Below are positions 16,801 to 24,064 of a DNA stretch of 41,219 nt, in pieces (the first letter of the stretch is position 1; each line of letters opens with the position of its first letter). The translations under genes and the position numbers were made by a program. Source of the stretch: JBCAWW01 sp039024315 (GTDB lineage Bacteria > Bacteroidota > Bacteroidia > J057); assembly GCA_039024315.1 (NCBI GenBank), contig JBCCQN010000053.1, positions 1 to 41,219 on the forward strand, given 5' to 3'. Below the pieces are notes generated by a model. It was given only the letters and a program-made list of their open reading frames with translations. It had not been told where the DNA came from and searched no databases.

Positions 16801-18991
16801 GGTTCGGACGATTGTCATGTATCGTCCTTCCAGTGGTTTTGTCTATAGAGTAGATAGTGGTTGGAGAGCCGATAGCGATGGCTTGTTTGATTTTAATGTG
16901 AATATTAAAGAGGATAACGCGGGAAACTTAAAAAATGACTCTCAGTTCGAAGCAGTTAGTGATCCATTTGATATAGAGGTCAATGGCGAAATCATCTCTT
17001 TTCAGCGTATTACTCCTTACGAATTTCATCCAGGTATAATAAAAGGGGTCTACAAGGTGAAAAATATCGAGGAAACCTTAGACCTTGAGCCTTATGTAAA
17101 TAATAACACCCCTTCAAGTATTTCTCTAAATGACAAGGGAGAATTAGTCTACGGAGATTTCAAGGTCAATGTCAAACTACAACCGGTATGGTTTACAGCT
17201 GATATTGAGATGGACTTTGTCAAAAAGGGGGCCGTAGGAGGCCGTGTTCCCTCTAAAAAAATGTTAGGTTTTATTCAAATTGGACCAGAGGGAGTACCTA
17301 TTCCGACTAGTGATTTTGTCAGTTTACTAGAGCGATACCCAGCCATTGGCGGTGAGGTCGATTGTTTGATTGATATTGGGGATAGTGGCCAGAAGATGAG
17401 ACTCAAAAGGGTCGAAATGGACCCCGCGCTTAATGCAGCAAATCGCTCCATCTTTGTCGGTACACCCAAAGGTACTCCTATTTTGCCTGCTGATGGATCA
17501 TGGTCATTGGTACAAAGTGATGAGGGTACAGGCGAAGTTACTCCCGTAGCAGATGTAAACGGCATCCCATTGATTCGGGCCGGCAAGTTGGTCTTTGATA
17601 CTGCCGGAAATGTTAGCGTTCAAGGTATGGGGAAAAACCTGAGAATTGCCAATGCGCGTGAACTCATCAAAGTAGTAGATCCCCTATCCATCAGCTTTGG
17701 CTTTTTGCAGAATACTGGCACCCAGAAAGTGCTGTTTCGTCGTCCCAATTTTGAGCAAGGACTTTCACAACTCAATTCAGAATTGCCAGATTATGCCGAT
17801 GCCTACCATCTATTAAATTCCAAAGGGATTTTTCCCAATCTTTCCGATATAACTGAGCAGTTGGATTTGGTCGGCAATGGTTTTGACGTTGAAATCATCG
17901 GAAAAGGCTATCAATTGGTAAGTAATGGAGTAGCATCGCTCTTTAATCATCCCATCACCGGAGGACGATGGTACTGGGTGGGCTCTGAAATAGGGGATGA
18001 AGTCGTGAAGATCTATGTAGATTATAGCTTAGAAGAAACAACTCAGAATAATACAAGAGATGCCGCTCTGGATTTTGAATTGGACTCATTAGCAGAAAAA
18101 TGGACTTCTGACCTCAATTCTACAACCATTAGTATTGACCTAGCCGAGATCAGTCCGCTTTTCGTCATCAAAGGTAATTTTGAATCAAAAGATGGGTTGA
18201 TTCCTGCGATCAAATCCCCAACGTTGGAGTTTGGTCCCACTTTACAGCCGATAGCAGAGGTGCTGACCTTGCTGATTGAGATTTCAAAACTGCCTGATAC
18301 CAATTATGCGGCTTTACTCGAAAAAGGCTTGGAGATCGCAATGAGTAATTCTCCGGAAGTTTGGGAGTATAAATTTAGTGCCAAAAAGGAGATTCCCGTC
18401 CTCCGCTTTCCGCCTCCGGCATTGGATAGCCCTGCTTCTCCTTTGAGAATTGAGGCCAGCCTTTCGGTGGGCTGTTATTTCAACGAATCGATTTCTCTTA
18501 CCTCAGATCTTGGCTCCTTGGTGCCATCAGCCGGTGCCTTTGTCGAGTTTTATGGCCAATTATCAGTAATGTGTGTATCTCTCGCTGCTGCTACTGTTTA
18601 TGCAGTTGGTCAAACGCGGGTAAAGATATACGCAGATCTTGAGGAAGGCCCTGGTCTGGAGATGGAATACGGTTTTGGGGTAGAGCTTGCGGTGGGCTTA
18701 CCTGTCATTGGTACCGTTGCCTTGACCTATATGGTGGGAATCGGGATGCAATTAGATGCTTCCAACCTTCAGGTTGACGCTTTCTTGCTGTTCAAGGGCC
18801 GAGCCGAAATTCTCGGAGGCATCGTAACCGTCAATATTATGATTGAGGCGAGAGGCTCTGTCGATAGAGCGCTAGGCTCAGGTCGGACGGACATGATTGC
18901 TCAGGTAACCTTTGGCCTAGAAATCAGCATATTCCTCGTAATTGATCTAAGCTTTGAAGAATCTTGGCAAGAACGTCGCCAAATCGCTTGA
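13820..18991 (+). CDS. Giant protein of unknown function, first of a two-gene module
   Basis: About 1723 aa from ATG 13820 (MKKDAVYSLLQELTGSLEIS). The frame is open to GTG 13697, which would add 41 residues with poor protein character, so the ATG is preferred. I recognise no named domain. There is no signal peptide, lipobox or T9SS tail, so the product is probably cytoplasmic or exported by a non-Sec route. Most of it is beta-rich with few cysteines. Notable stretches are FEFQEERRILLYDPNI, IQVRSMIYPWGIGVVRTIV, YRVDSGWRADSDGLFDF and FHPGIIKGVYKVKNI. The last 270 residues are unusually hydrophobic and Gly-rich with an alternating pattern (VGLPVIGTVALTYMVGIGM, ILGGIVTVNIMIEARGS), as in sheets lying against a membrane or in a shell. 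It is followed 61 bp later by a second giant gene, and hairpin repeats flank the pair. I have an unverified impression that similar giant pairs exist in other phyla. Confidence 0.8.
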   Translation: MKKDAVYSLLQELTGSLEISTQESGDQIIDLRAEIVKALNSQDELQGAHPIFQFERTDQMIGGLRREDTPADELENLFEEAKTRGLAEEGDDEYRVFRRSSPVRSPQIPGSTPDWGKGAEVAFSRGPFRDRNGLWYWFDFFKITRKVAVYFQGATAPVLLLPVKLSIFTSSRSSYKLGKGSVWIRANFFDNASPANTYVGLKIEGGELEFSQVVSVNNNRVNIALNSKIELTLELDPEASQSTYSANTGIDARKASIDLPTSCRFNLDGSGLSITDIGSGSWKLYADGRNFSFLKGNAAYNSILDHILIDVRSEPGNFKVQRSEVGSKLIDLNGVAPVSRSFWALPLTTINNPSVLAPEAEGIGAWGLQLAKGLTIDWIGMEAGPVALRKCWVILKPGHIEWVVPSAANIHAKQTYDLWQNEANSFLARAILQYNGSFPLRYQSLSLGAESILTQCDTEIETDRPVRVNGSPFEAAGKETVYYLFEFQEERRILLYDPNIMQDNLDVNDDSPSPYEANAIALNNVLLTTSQVLAYLLVGTLASATKVEVGNLHFLHALFRMLPTLPDPYAANLDRLAREQSKSYNNDIVTQIPIAYLLATVTWPSNIPSEEPQNAAVSYQFFPFKQRERTYIGLENVGVGQFISSSQVADTARTANSNAAADIIELENQSTYNPEEYEEPWNRLRTELGRDLFALLDVSTNADLMGVMYSVMNERYLYKVTHAPKSKLEQGVPIEIEGMDLKASGKYAKAFTVPLVSWEPVLNTSDISVLPADPPGESPENPRQLRFPNDGGPTKIFNTSLKTVTLAPIPLSKFIIKEFEGDDEPLTFSVFTLPFGMQAAALFEKTNPFGSGPASALSFNRPNFDAEVEGGIQFKATGAYNPLQNNRNLRGNTIQLTNLISTKANATSILGESVTEIFNREFGLTPPKTPFMERGVPVERIDMSGYGASMFSNWLNDKAKFAQTSQAKFDVITGRTAHEIIQVRSMIYPWGIGVVRTIVMYRPSSGFVYRVDSGWRADSDGLFDFNVNIKEDNAGNLKNDSQFEAVSDPFDIEVNGEIISFQRITPYEFHPGIIKGVYKVKNIEETLDLEPYVNNNTPSSISLNDKGELVYGDFKVNVKLQPVWFTADIEMDFVKKGAVGGRVPSKKMLGFIQIGPEGVPIPTSDFVSLLERYPAIGGEVDCLIDIGDSGQKMRLKRVEMDPALNAANRSIFVGTPKGTPILPADGSWSLVQSDEGTGEVTPVADVNGIPLIRAGKLVFDTAGNVSVQGMGKNLRIANARELIKVVDPLSISFGFLQNTGTQKVLFRRPNFEQGLSQLNSELPDYADAYHLLNSKGIFPNLSDITEQLDLVGNGFDVEIIGKGYQLVSNGVASLFNHPITGGRWYWVGSEIGDEVVKIYVDYSLEETTQNNTRDAALDFELDSLAEKWTSDLNSTTISIDLAEISPLFVIKGNFESKDGLIPAIKSPTLEFGPTLQPIAEVLTLLIEISKLPDTNYAALLEKGLEIAMSNSPEVWEYKFSAKKEIPVLRFPPPALDSPASPLRIEASLSVGCYFNESISLTSDLGSLVPSAGAFVEFYGQLSVMCVSLAAATVYAVGQTRVKIYADLEEGPGLEMEYGFGVELAVGLPVIGTVALTYMVGIGMQLDASNLQVDAFLLFKGRAEILGGIVTVNIMIEARGSVDRALGSGRTDMIAQVTFGLEISIFLVIDLSFEESWQERRQIA

Positions 18992-19052
18992 TCCTACCTC
19001 AATCAGCCAGTACGCATCCTTTTACATTTATCGTTTTAGAACCACAACAGTT

Positions 19053-22000
19053 ATGAATCCCAAAGCACTGTTTAGTATAATGATCCTGCCCCAATCTTAT
19101 GAAGCAGGTAACTTAAATTTCAATCTCGTATTGCTGCCTCGAAATATCAGCCCTCTGTTAGCATTATCTGGCTATCAGCATATCCCAGGGCCAAACTTTC
19201 CTAAACCCTTTGTAGAGGTAGGAACAGATTTAAATTTAGTCTTAAAGTACATTCCTGATTTAAGTTCTCTTCCAGAGAACGCTAATGCCACTACCTCTAT
19301 TGGGTTGAATCTTGCGGTACCCCAAACGGCAGAGAAGATTTATTTACATTTTAAGGGGCAGTTCAATATCAATGATATTGCCTCTTCTGCCCAGCGGGCT
19401 CCTTCACCTGATCCTAGTCGCTTTACTCTGAAGAGCCTACCCAAAAGCTATTGCAATGCCTTCAATTTTACCAATCCTAGGGTCAAAGAAGCCGTAATTG
19501 ATGATAGCTATCGTTGTGCATTTAAGGGAGATAAATACAACAAAACCTTTAAAACCTCACCCGATCAGATTTCATGGGGAAAAGTTTATGCGTATTGCCT
19601 GCGTAATCCAATACTAGCTCAAAAAGCAGGTTTGATCTATCCTGATTTAAGTGTGGCGATTCCCCAAGCAGACCTCCAACAAGGAGCTTGGGTGTATATA
19701 GATTTTGATACAAGCGGATATTTCGCTCAGGAGGCCCAGACGACTCCTGCTTTGGTTCATAGATACGCGGCCAGAATTCCTGCCATCGAACCTGATACGG
19801 CGCGACCTCTTTTTGCTCCAGTTTTATTTCCTGTAACCTTTGGTACTGCTCTCAGTGGGATCTACGATGAGCAACAAAGAGATGCTGCGGATTATGATGA
19901 TGGATTTGCTAAGATTTTACATGGCTTTCAACCGATTAGTACTAGTCCGTTAGAGGAAGAGGTCAGCGAGAATAGCCTCCCTCCGGTCAAAGATATTGGT
20001 ATTCGACTAGCTTGGGATGATGAGCAAGTGCTAATCTGGCTAAACCGACAAATGCGTACTGATCCCAACTCCCCAGAAATCTTTCCTATGGGAGTAACCA
20101 ACTATAAAATTGATGTCAGAGAACCTGTTGAGGAAGGATTGCCAGAAAATGAGTGGAATTCTCTCAATCTTGTCAAGGCCAAAGATCAATTGATAATAGA
20201 TGAGGTCGAAATCATGGCCCAAGATCAGGAAGTAGAATTGGGCACAGATGTATATCCCAATCAAATTGATGGCAATACGGGGCGCAACTATTGGTTACCC
20301 CTGTACTTTACCCAGTGGACAGGTAAATCCTTGGCTATCCCTGACCAAGAGGCACAAGAAATATATCGTGTTAGCGAGGAAATTCGAACTTATGAAACCA
20401 ATAATCAAGGTAGGATCGGCCTTTCTGCTTCTGGAGAGCCACTAAAACCTACTCCGGCCAACCCTTATGAAGCGGTTGCTACCCTCCCATTGATCTATGG
20501 TAGGAAGTATGAATTTCGGGCTCGGATGGGAGACATCAGTGGTGGTGGTCCTACAACTGCTAGCGACCGTCTGTACGAAGCTATCTCGCAAAATGATGTA
20601 ATTCCTTTCAAACGTTATGTTGCCCCCAATGAAATGCGCTTGAGACATCTTCCTGCAGATGATGACCCCTCTACGGCTGATATTTTTACCGAGGAAAAAT
20701 TGACGCTACGTCGTCCTTTAATAGAGTATCCAAACGTAGTTTTTACCAATGCCTATCCAAAACCAGTCCCATTGCTAAAAGAATATTCGGCTTGGATGGT
20801 TCAGCAATTTGGTTCTAACCCTCAAACTTACAAAGCTTGGCAAAAAGCACGTCAAAAGGTAGGTATCAGTGGTACTTTAGGATACGGACTACCTGATCCA
20901 GATGTAAACCAAGTTGAAATCGTCATTGAGTTGAAGTCCCTCCAAATGGATAACAGTTTGAGTGTAAATAAGCGGGATAGTTTTATCAAACTGTATTCGG
21001 TCAAAAGACCCTTGGAAGCCTTGAAGTTAGAAGAACCATTGGATACAAGCGATCCATTAGACCCATTCAAACTGATTGAGCGCCCCACAGAAATAGCCCT
21101 AGAGTATCGGGATGCAAAAGTGCTAAATTTTGGTGATCCGGCTGACTTTGGTGATCTAAATACAACTCAAGCTATACTCGATGATCCAGCTACGCCGATC
21201 ATCTTGCCGACAGCCCGTGATATACGAATGACTATCAGGCCTTTAGGAGCAGAGGATCCTGTTTATTACGGCAATGAAGCTTGGCGAAAAGGGAAAGTGA
21301 TTCAGTTTATGCTGCGCCAGGCCTCTGATAATGAAACATCTTTATATGATCCCGCCTTCAGCACTGATTGGTTAGAAGGGGTCTATCTACAACCAGAAAT
21401 TGAAATCAACGAAAGAGGCCAAACTCCCACTCAGATATTAATGGGAGGCAGAACTAGCGAGATCAAACCACCTAGTTTAGTCGGAAGATTAGCCCAAAGC
21501 CTGAACTTAGCGCACAAAAAGTCATCATTGATTGCAAATCCAGGTGAAAGGGTCCAATTCGGTTGTGCTCGCGCCATCAGACATTCCCTCTCACCTGATG
21601 GAACCTCTTTAACCTTTGCTACGAAAACAGATTTACTCAACCATTGGTTGGTCACCCTCAACGTCCGTTTGATGCGCGATTGGACTTGGAATCCCCTAAA
21701 GTTGCGTGCCTTTCTGGTAAAAAGGAGAAAGAAGTTTGGACGAGAGACAAACTGGGGAAGTCAGGAAGTCGTAGGTCGCATCGATCTACAAAGGGGAATC
21801 AATCTGCAAGCACTTGACAAAGCAAACAGAAGTTTTACGCAATTGGTTTTTATTGATGCGGTAGAACCTAAACCAGACCCTGACAGTACCGCCTTTCCCG
21901 ATATCATTGAATTAGAGTACTTCCTTGAACCTCAATTCAAAGATGGGGAAGTACCCTTTGCGCCAGACGGAGAGTTGAAACTGGACCTTAGGCTTCCTGT

Positions 22001-23150
22001 TACTACCAATCCCGCCCAAGTTCCCGTTTTAGCATCCGCTGGCATAGCGCTTTCCCCTTACCGAAGAGATGAGCGTTATGCAAATACCGAAGCTCGGGAA
22101 AGACATTTGTGGATAGAGCTAGAAGAAGCTGTTGAGGATCCTAACGACGAACTGTTTATTCGTTTTTTAGCTTATTCGCCTGATCCTCTACTCGTGGCAG
22201 GAAATCGTTTGGCCGATCTATTAGAGGCACCTAAGGATCCCGAATTTCCCATTGATCCAGAATGGATTCGAGTGATTCGACCCGATCAAGCAGACGACAA
22301 TGCAGGCTTAAACGCAATGGTCGAACTCAGTCCCGCGATAGTTGAGTCCGGAGACAAAGCACGACATTTCTTAGTCCCTATTCCTCCTGGTTTGCATGCT
22401 AATGCAGATGAACTGTTTGGTTTCTTTACCTATGAACTCAGGATCGGCCACAAACATATTTGGTCTACTAGCCAAGGCAGATTCGGGCGACCGCTAAGGG
22501 TAACTGGCGTACAACATCCCGCACCGACTTTATTTTGTGTTAGCACACGAGATAGCAATCAAATTAGAGTGAGTGCTCCTTATGCTGCCGCTGTTCACGA
22601 AGGAAAAAACATTACGGCCACTCCTCCCAAAACAGAAATTTGGTGTTTGCTATACGCGCAGGTAAAGAGGGCCGATAATTTGGACTATCGTAACATCTTG
22701 CTCGGGGAACGTAAGTTGAAGCTTAGCACTCAAAATGATAAAATCGGCTTCATGGCGGGCAATATTCAAGAAACCAGCTTGGCCAATTTAGATAGAAAAC
22801 AAGTCGCTACCACTGTTTTGGATCAGGCCGAAATAGAACTGGCACTCTCTCGCTTGGGCTTGCCGCTCTCATCGCCACTCAGTATCCTTTGTGTGGAGTT
22901 TCTGCCGACAAGGCCTGTTTTGGACTTTACTCGTCGCCAAAAACCCACAAATATTATTGGCGGGAATACGATCTACTCAAATGAGGCTATTACTTATGCC
23001 TCTGCTTACGATCCTCGCTTCGCTAATACTAGAGGAAATGCACCTAGACCGACCGGAGCAGAAACTGGCCCAAGGCCTCTTTCAAGAGATTTGGGGCATT
23101 ATCGAATATTAAGGACCTCTCCTTTGACAGCAGTAGGCGATATTTGTTGA
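19053..23150 (+). CDS. Giant protein of unknown function, second of the two-gene module
   Basis: About 1365 aa from ATG 19053 (MNPKALFSIMILPQSYEAGN). An in-frame TTG at 18954 would overlap the first gene by 38 bp and adds unconvincing sequence, so the ATG is preferred, leaving a 61-bp gap. No signal peptide, transmembrane helix or known catalytic motif is seen. The protein is rich in Pro, Asp and Asn and looks like several beta-domains joined by loops: FNLVLLPRNISPLLALSG near the start, GKVYAYCLRNPILAQKAGL, GRKYEFRARMGDISGGGPTTASD (a fibronectin-III-like end of domain), HLWIELEEAVEDPNDELFIR, and HIWSTSQGRFGRPLRVTGVQ near the end. Tight spacing and shared strand suggest co-transcription and a joint structural role, for example as parts of a large particle or scaffold; that is inference only. 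Confidence 0.8.
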   Translation: MNPKALFSIMILPQSYEAGNLNFNLVLLPRNISPLLALSGYQHIPGPNFPKPFVEVGTDLNLVLKYIPDLSSLPENANATTSIGLNLAVPQTAEKIYLHFKGQFNINDIASSAQRAPSPDPSRFTLKSLPKSYCNAFNFTNPRVKEAVIDDSYRCAFKGDKYNKTFKTSPDQISWGKVYAYCLRNPILAQKAGLIYPDLSVAIPQADLQQGAWVYIDFDTSGYFAQEAQTTPALVHRYAARIPAIEPDTARPLFAPVLFPVTFGTALSGIYDEQQRDAADYDDGFAKILHGFQPISTSPLEEEVSENSLPPVKDIGIRLAWDDEQVLIWLNRQMRTDPNSPEIFPMGVTNYKIDVREPVEEGLPENEWNSLNLVKAKDQLIIDEVEIMAQDQEVELGTDVYPNQIDGNTGRNYWLPLYFTQWTGKSLAIPDQEAQEIYRVSEEIRTYETNNQGRIGLSASGEPLKPTPANPYEAVATLPLIYGRKYEFRARMGDISGGGPTTASDRLYEAISQNDVIPFKRYVAPNEMRLRHLPADDDPSTADIFTEEKLTLRRPLIEYPNVVFTNAYPKPVPLLKEYSAWMVQQFGSNPQTYKAWQKARQKVGISGTLGYGLPDPDVNQVEIVIELKSLQMDNSLSVNKRDSFIKLYSVKRPLEALKLEEPLDTSDPLDPFKLIERPTEIALEYRDAKVLNFGDPADFGDLNTTQAILDDPATPIILPTARDIRMTIRPLGAEDPVYYGNEAWRKGKVIQFMLRQASDNETSLYDPAFSTDWLEGVYLQPEIEINERGQTPTQILMGGRTSEIKPPSLVGRLAQSLNLAHKKSSLIANPGERVQFGCARAIRHSLSPDGTSLTFATKTDLLNHWLVTLNVRLMRDWTWNPLKLRAFLVKRRKKFGRETNWGSQEVVGRIDLQRGINLQALDKANRSFTQLVFIDAVEPKPDPDSTAFPDIIELEYFLEPQFKDGEVPFAPDGELKLDLRLPVTTNPAQVPVLASAGIALSPYRRDERYANTEARERHLWIELEEAVEDPNDELFIRFLAYSPDPLLVAGNRLADLLEAPKDPEFPIDPEWIRVIRPDQADDNAGLNAMVELSPAIVESGDKARHFLVPIPPGLHANADELFGFFTYELRIGHKHIWSTSQGRFGRPLRVTGVQHPAPTLFCVSTRDSNQIRVSAPYAAAVHEGKNITATPPKTEIWCLLYAQVKRADNLDYRNILLGERKLKLSTQNDKIGFMAGNIQETSLANLDRKQVATTVLDQAEIELALSRLGLPLSSPLSILCVEFLPTRPVLDFTRRQKPTNIIGGNTIYSNEAITYASAYDPRFANTRGNAPRPTGAETGPRPLSRDLGHYRILRTSPLTAVGDIC

Positions 23151-23171
23151 GGGAGTTAGTTTTTGGGGCTA

Positions 23172-23192
23172 CTGCTTCGCAGAACGCTTATT
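23172..23192 (+). repeat. Dispersed hairpin repeat, left copy of pair after giant genes
   Basis: CTGC-TTC-GCAG-AACGCTTATT, identical to 13254-13274. It begins 21 bp after the stop codon of the second giant gene. Confidence 0.75.
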
Positions 23193-23215
23193 TCTATTAG
23201 ACGGATGAGAGAGAG

Positions 23216-23247
23216 ATAAGCGTTCCGCGTCCCGAAAGCTTTCGGGA
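23216..23247 (-). repeat. Hairpin repeat with 18-bp palindrome
   Basis: Plus strand ATAAGCGTTCCGCG followed by the perfect 18-bp palindrome TCCCGAAAGCTTTCGGGA (23230-23247). It faces the copy at 23172, so AACGCTTAT...ATAAGCGTT can also pair over 10 bp with their flanking bases. Same composite form as 13423-13456. Confidence 0.75.
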
Positions 23248-23248
23248 G

Positions 23249-23440
23249 TATTTAGTATAAAGAAAAAGGGTCTCCCTGCACCATATAGTCTACTTATCCT
23301 AGGTCTTAACACTGAGTACTATGGGCTAAGTACTTAAGAGTAGAAAGTAAGAAATATTCAGTACAGAGAAAAAAGTCTCTATGAACCATATCGCCCAGTT
23401 TTCCTAAGTCTCAATACTGCATACTAATGTCTAAGTACTG
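23249..23440. repeat. Imperfect direct repeat, about 105-bp unit
   Basis: Unit 1 starts TATTTAGTATAAAGAAAAAG at 23249, unit 2 TATTCAGTACAGAGAAAAAA at 23355. Shared landmarks in the same order are the A-rich run then GTCTC, ACCATAT, TCCTA(A/G)GTCT, ACTGAGTACT/ACTGCATACT and CTAAGTACTKA. A further short echo (GAATACTGAATACTATGG, CAGTACTTAAG) follows to about 23470. It looks like an old tandem duplication. Confidence 0.5.
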
Positions 23441-23541
23441 AATACTGAATACTATGGTCTCAGTACTTAAGTATCACCTCTGTGGTTTAGTTTTGGGTTT
23501 TGTCTTGCTACTCAGTACTAGCATTTTTACTCCAGAGATAT

Positions 23542-23588
23542 ACAAAAACAAAAAAATGCAGCTAAAAGAGTTATCTCTTAACTGCATT
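23542..23588 (-). terminator. Rho-independent terminator of tRNA-Pro
   Basis: Reading the minus strand, AATGCAG...CTGCATT forms a 7-bp stem (arms 23582-23588 and 23555-23561) that continues with an inner AAGAG/CTCTT stem and TTAT-type loop, and is followed directly by a run of seven T, a G and five T. It begins 9 bases after the tRNA 3' end. Confidence 0.8.
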
Positions 23589-23596
23589 ATTCAGTG

Positions 23597-23671
23597 TCGG
23601 GATGGGCAGATTCGAACTGCCGGCCCCACGCCCCCCAGACGTGTACTCTAACCGGACTGAGCTACATCCCG
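23597..23671 (-). tRNA. tRNA-Pro (anticodon GGG)
   Basis: On the minus strand the acceptor arms CGGGATG and CATCCCG pair over 7 bp. The D-arm GCTCAGTCCGGTTAGAG, anticodon stem CACGT/GCGTG around loop CTGGGGG (anticodon GGG), and T-arm GGCAG-TTCGAAT-CTGCC are all in place. The C1-G72 pair and A73 are typical of bacterial tRNA-Pro. It reads CCC/CCU proline codons. The 3' CCA is not encoded (CAC follows A73), so it must be added by tRNA nucleotidyltransferase, as is common in Bacteroidota. Confidence 0.95.
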
Positions 23672-23701
23672 ATGATCCCTGTTTTACAAGGGGTAGCAAA
23701 T

Positions 23702-24037
23702 TTACAAAGATTCTTTTAATTCGAGCAAGAAAGCACGCAATTTTAATAGAGTTTCTCGCAGCTGTAGTTCTTCTTCGATTCCCTTTTGATCTTTGCGGAT
23801 CCGCTCTTTTGCACCTTTGATGGTGTATTTCTTGACTTTGAGGAGATAGTGGATCTTGCGCAGGATTTCAATGTCCTTAGGGGTGTACACACGATTCCCT
23901 TTCCGGTTTTTCTTTGGATTGATTTCCCGGAATTCAGTCTCCCAAAAACGAATTAGAGAGGTAGTAAGATCTAATTCTTTAGCTACCTCTCCAATTGTAT
24001 AGTACTGCTTTGGTATGATTTCTTCAACTGGATTCAA
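23702..24037 (-). CDS. MerR-family transcriptional regulator
   Basis: Small DNA-binding protein of 111 aa. The winged helix-turn-helix of the MerR family is clear at about 11-80: YYTIGEVAKELDLTTSLIRF, then WETEF, RKGNRVYTPKDIEIL and the basic recognition wing. The C-terminal part (about 85-111) is a short leucine-rich coiled coil for dimerisation (ELQLRETLLKLRAFLLEL); no metal- or drug-binding domain is attached. The start is a TTG at 24037: an in-frame TAA lies 18 bases upstream with no ATG between, and no internal Met precedes the HTH. It lies 27 bp after the M23 peptidase gene on the same strand. This order (alaS divergent, M23, MerR) recurs in Bacteroidota, by my family knowledge. Target genes are unknown. 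Confidence 0.88.
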   Translation of the reverse strand: MNPVEEIIPKQYYTIGEVAKELDLTTSLIRFWETEFREINPKKNRKGNRVYTPKDIEILRKIHYLLKVKKYTIKGAKERIRKDQKGIEEELQLRETLLKLRAFLLELKESL

Positions 24038-24064
24038 ACCGAAAGCTATGTTTTAGTAAAGATA

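Larger units (their letters stand above)
23151..23596. other. Intergenic region with hairpin repeats and a diverged tandem repeat
   Basis: Contains the inward-facing pair of hairpin repeats (23172-23247), a degenerate direct repeat of about 105 bp (23249-23440) rich in AGTACT/GTACTTAAG, and the tRNA terminator (23542-23588). ORFs reading through here and into the tRNA are not coding. Confidence 0.6.

Noticed and set aside
18954..19052. TTG start of the second giant gene overlapping the first
   Set aside because: The added 33 residues look like translated intergenic sequence; ATG 19053 gives a better N-terminus and a normal gap.
13820..23150. Prophage or tail-fibre genes
   Set aside because: No terminase, portal, capsid, baseplate, sheath or integrase is seen in the window; size alone does not support phage origin.
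23249..23470. CRISPR array
   Set aside because: Only two long, diverged units without regular unique spacers and no cas genes nearby.
23454..23820. Short plus-strand ORFs over the tRNA region
   Set aside because: They are translations of the tRNA-Pro complement (the familiar false peptide PAPRPPDVYSNRTELHP) and of the antisense of merR.
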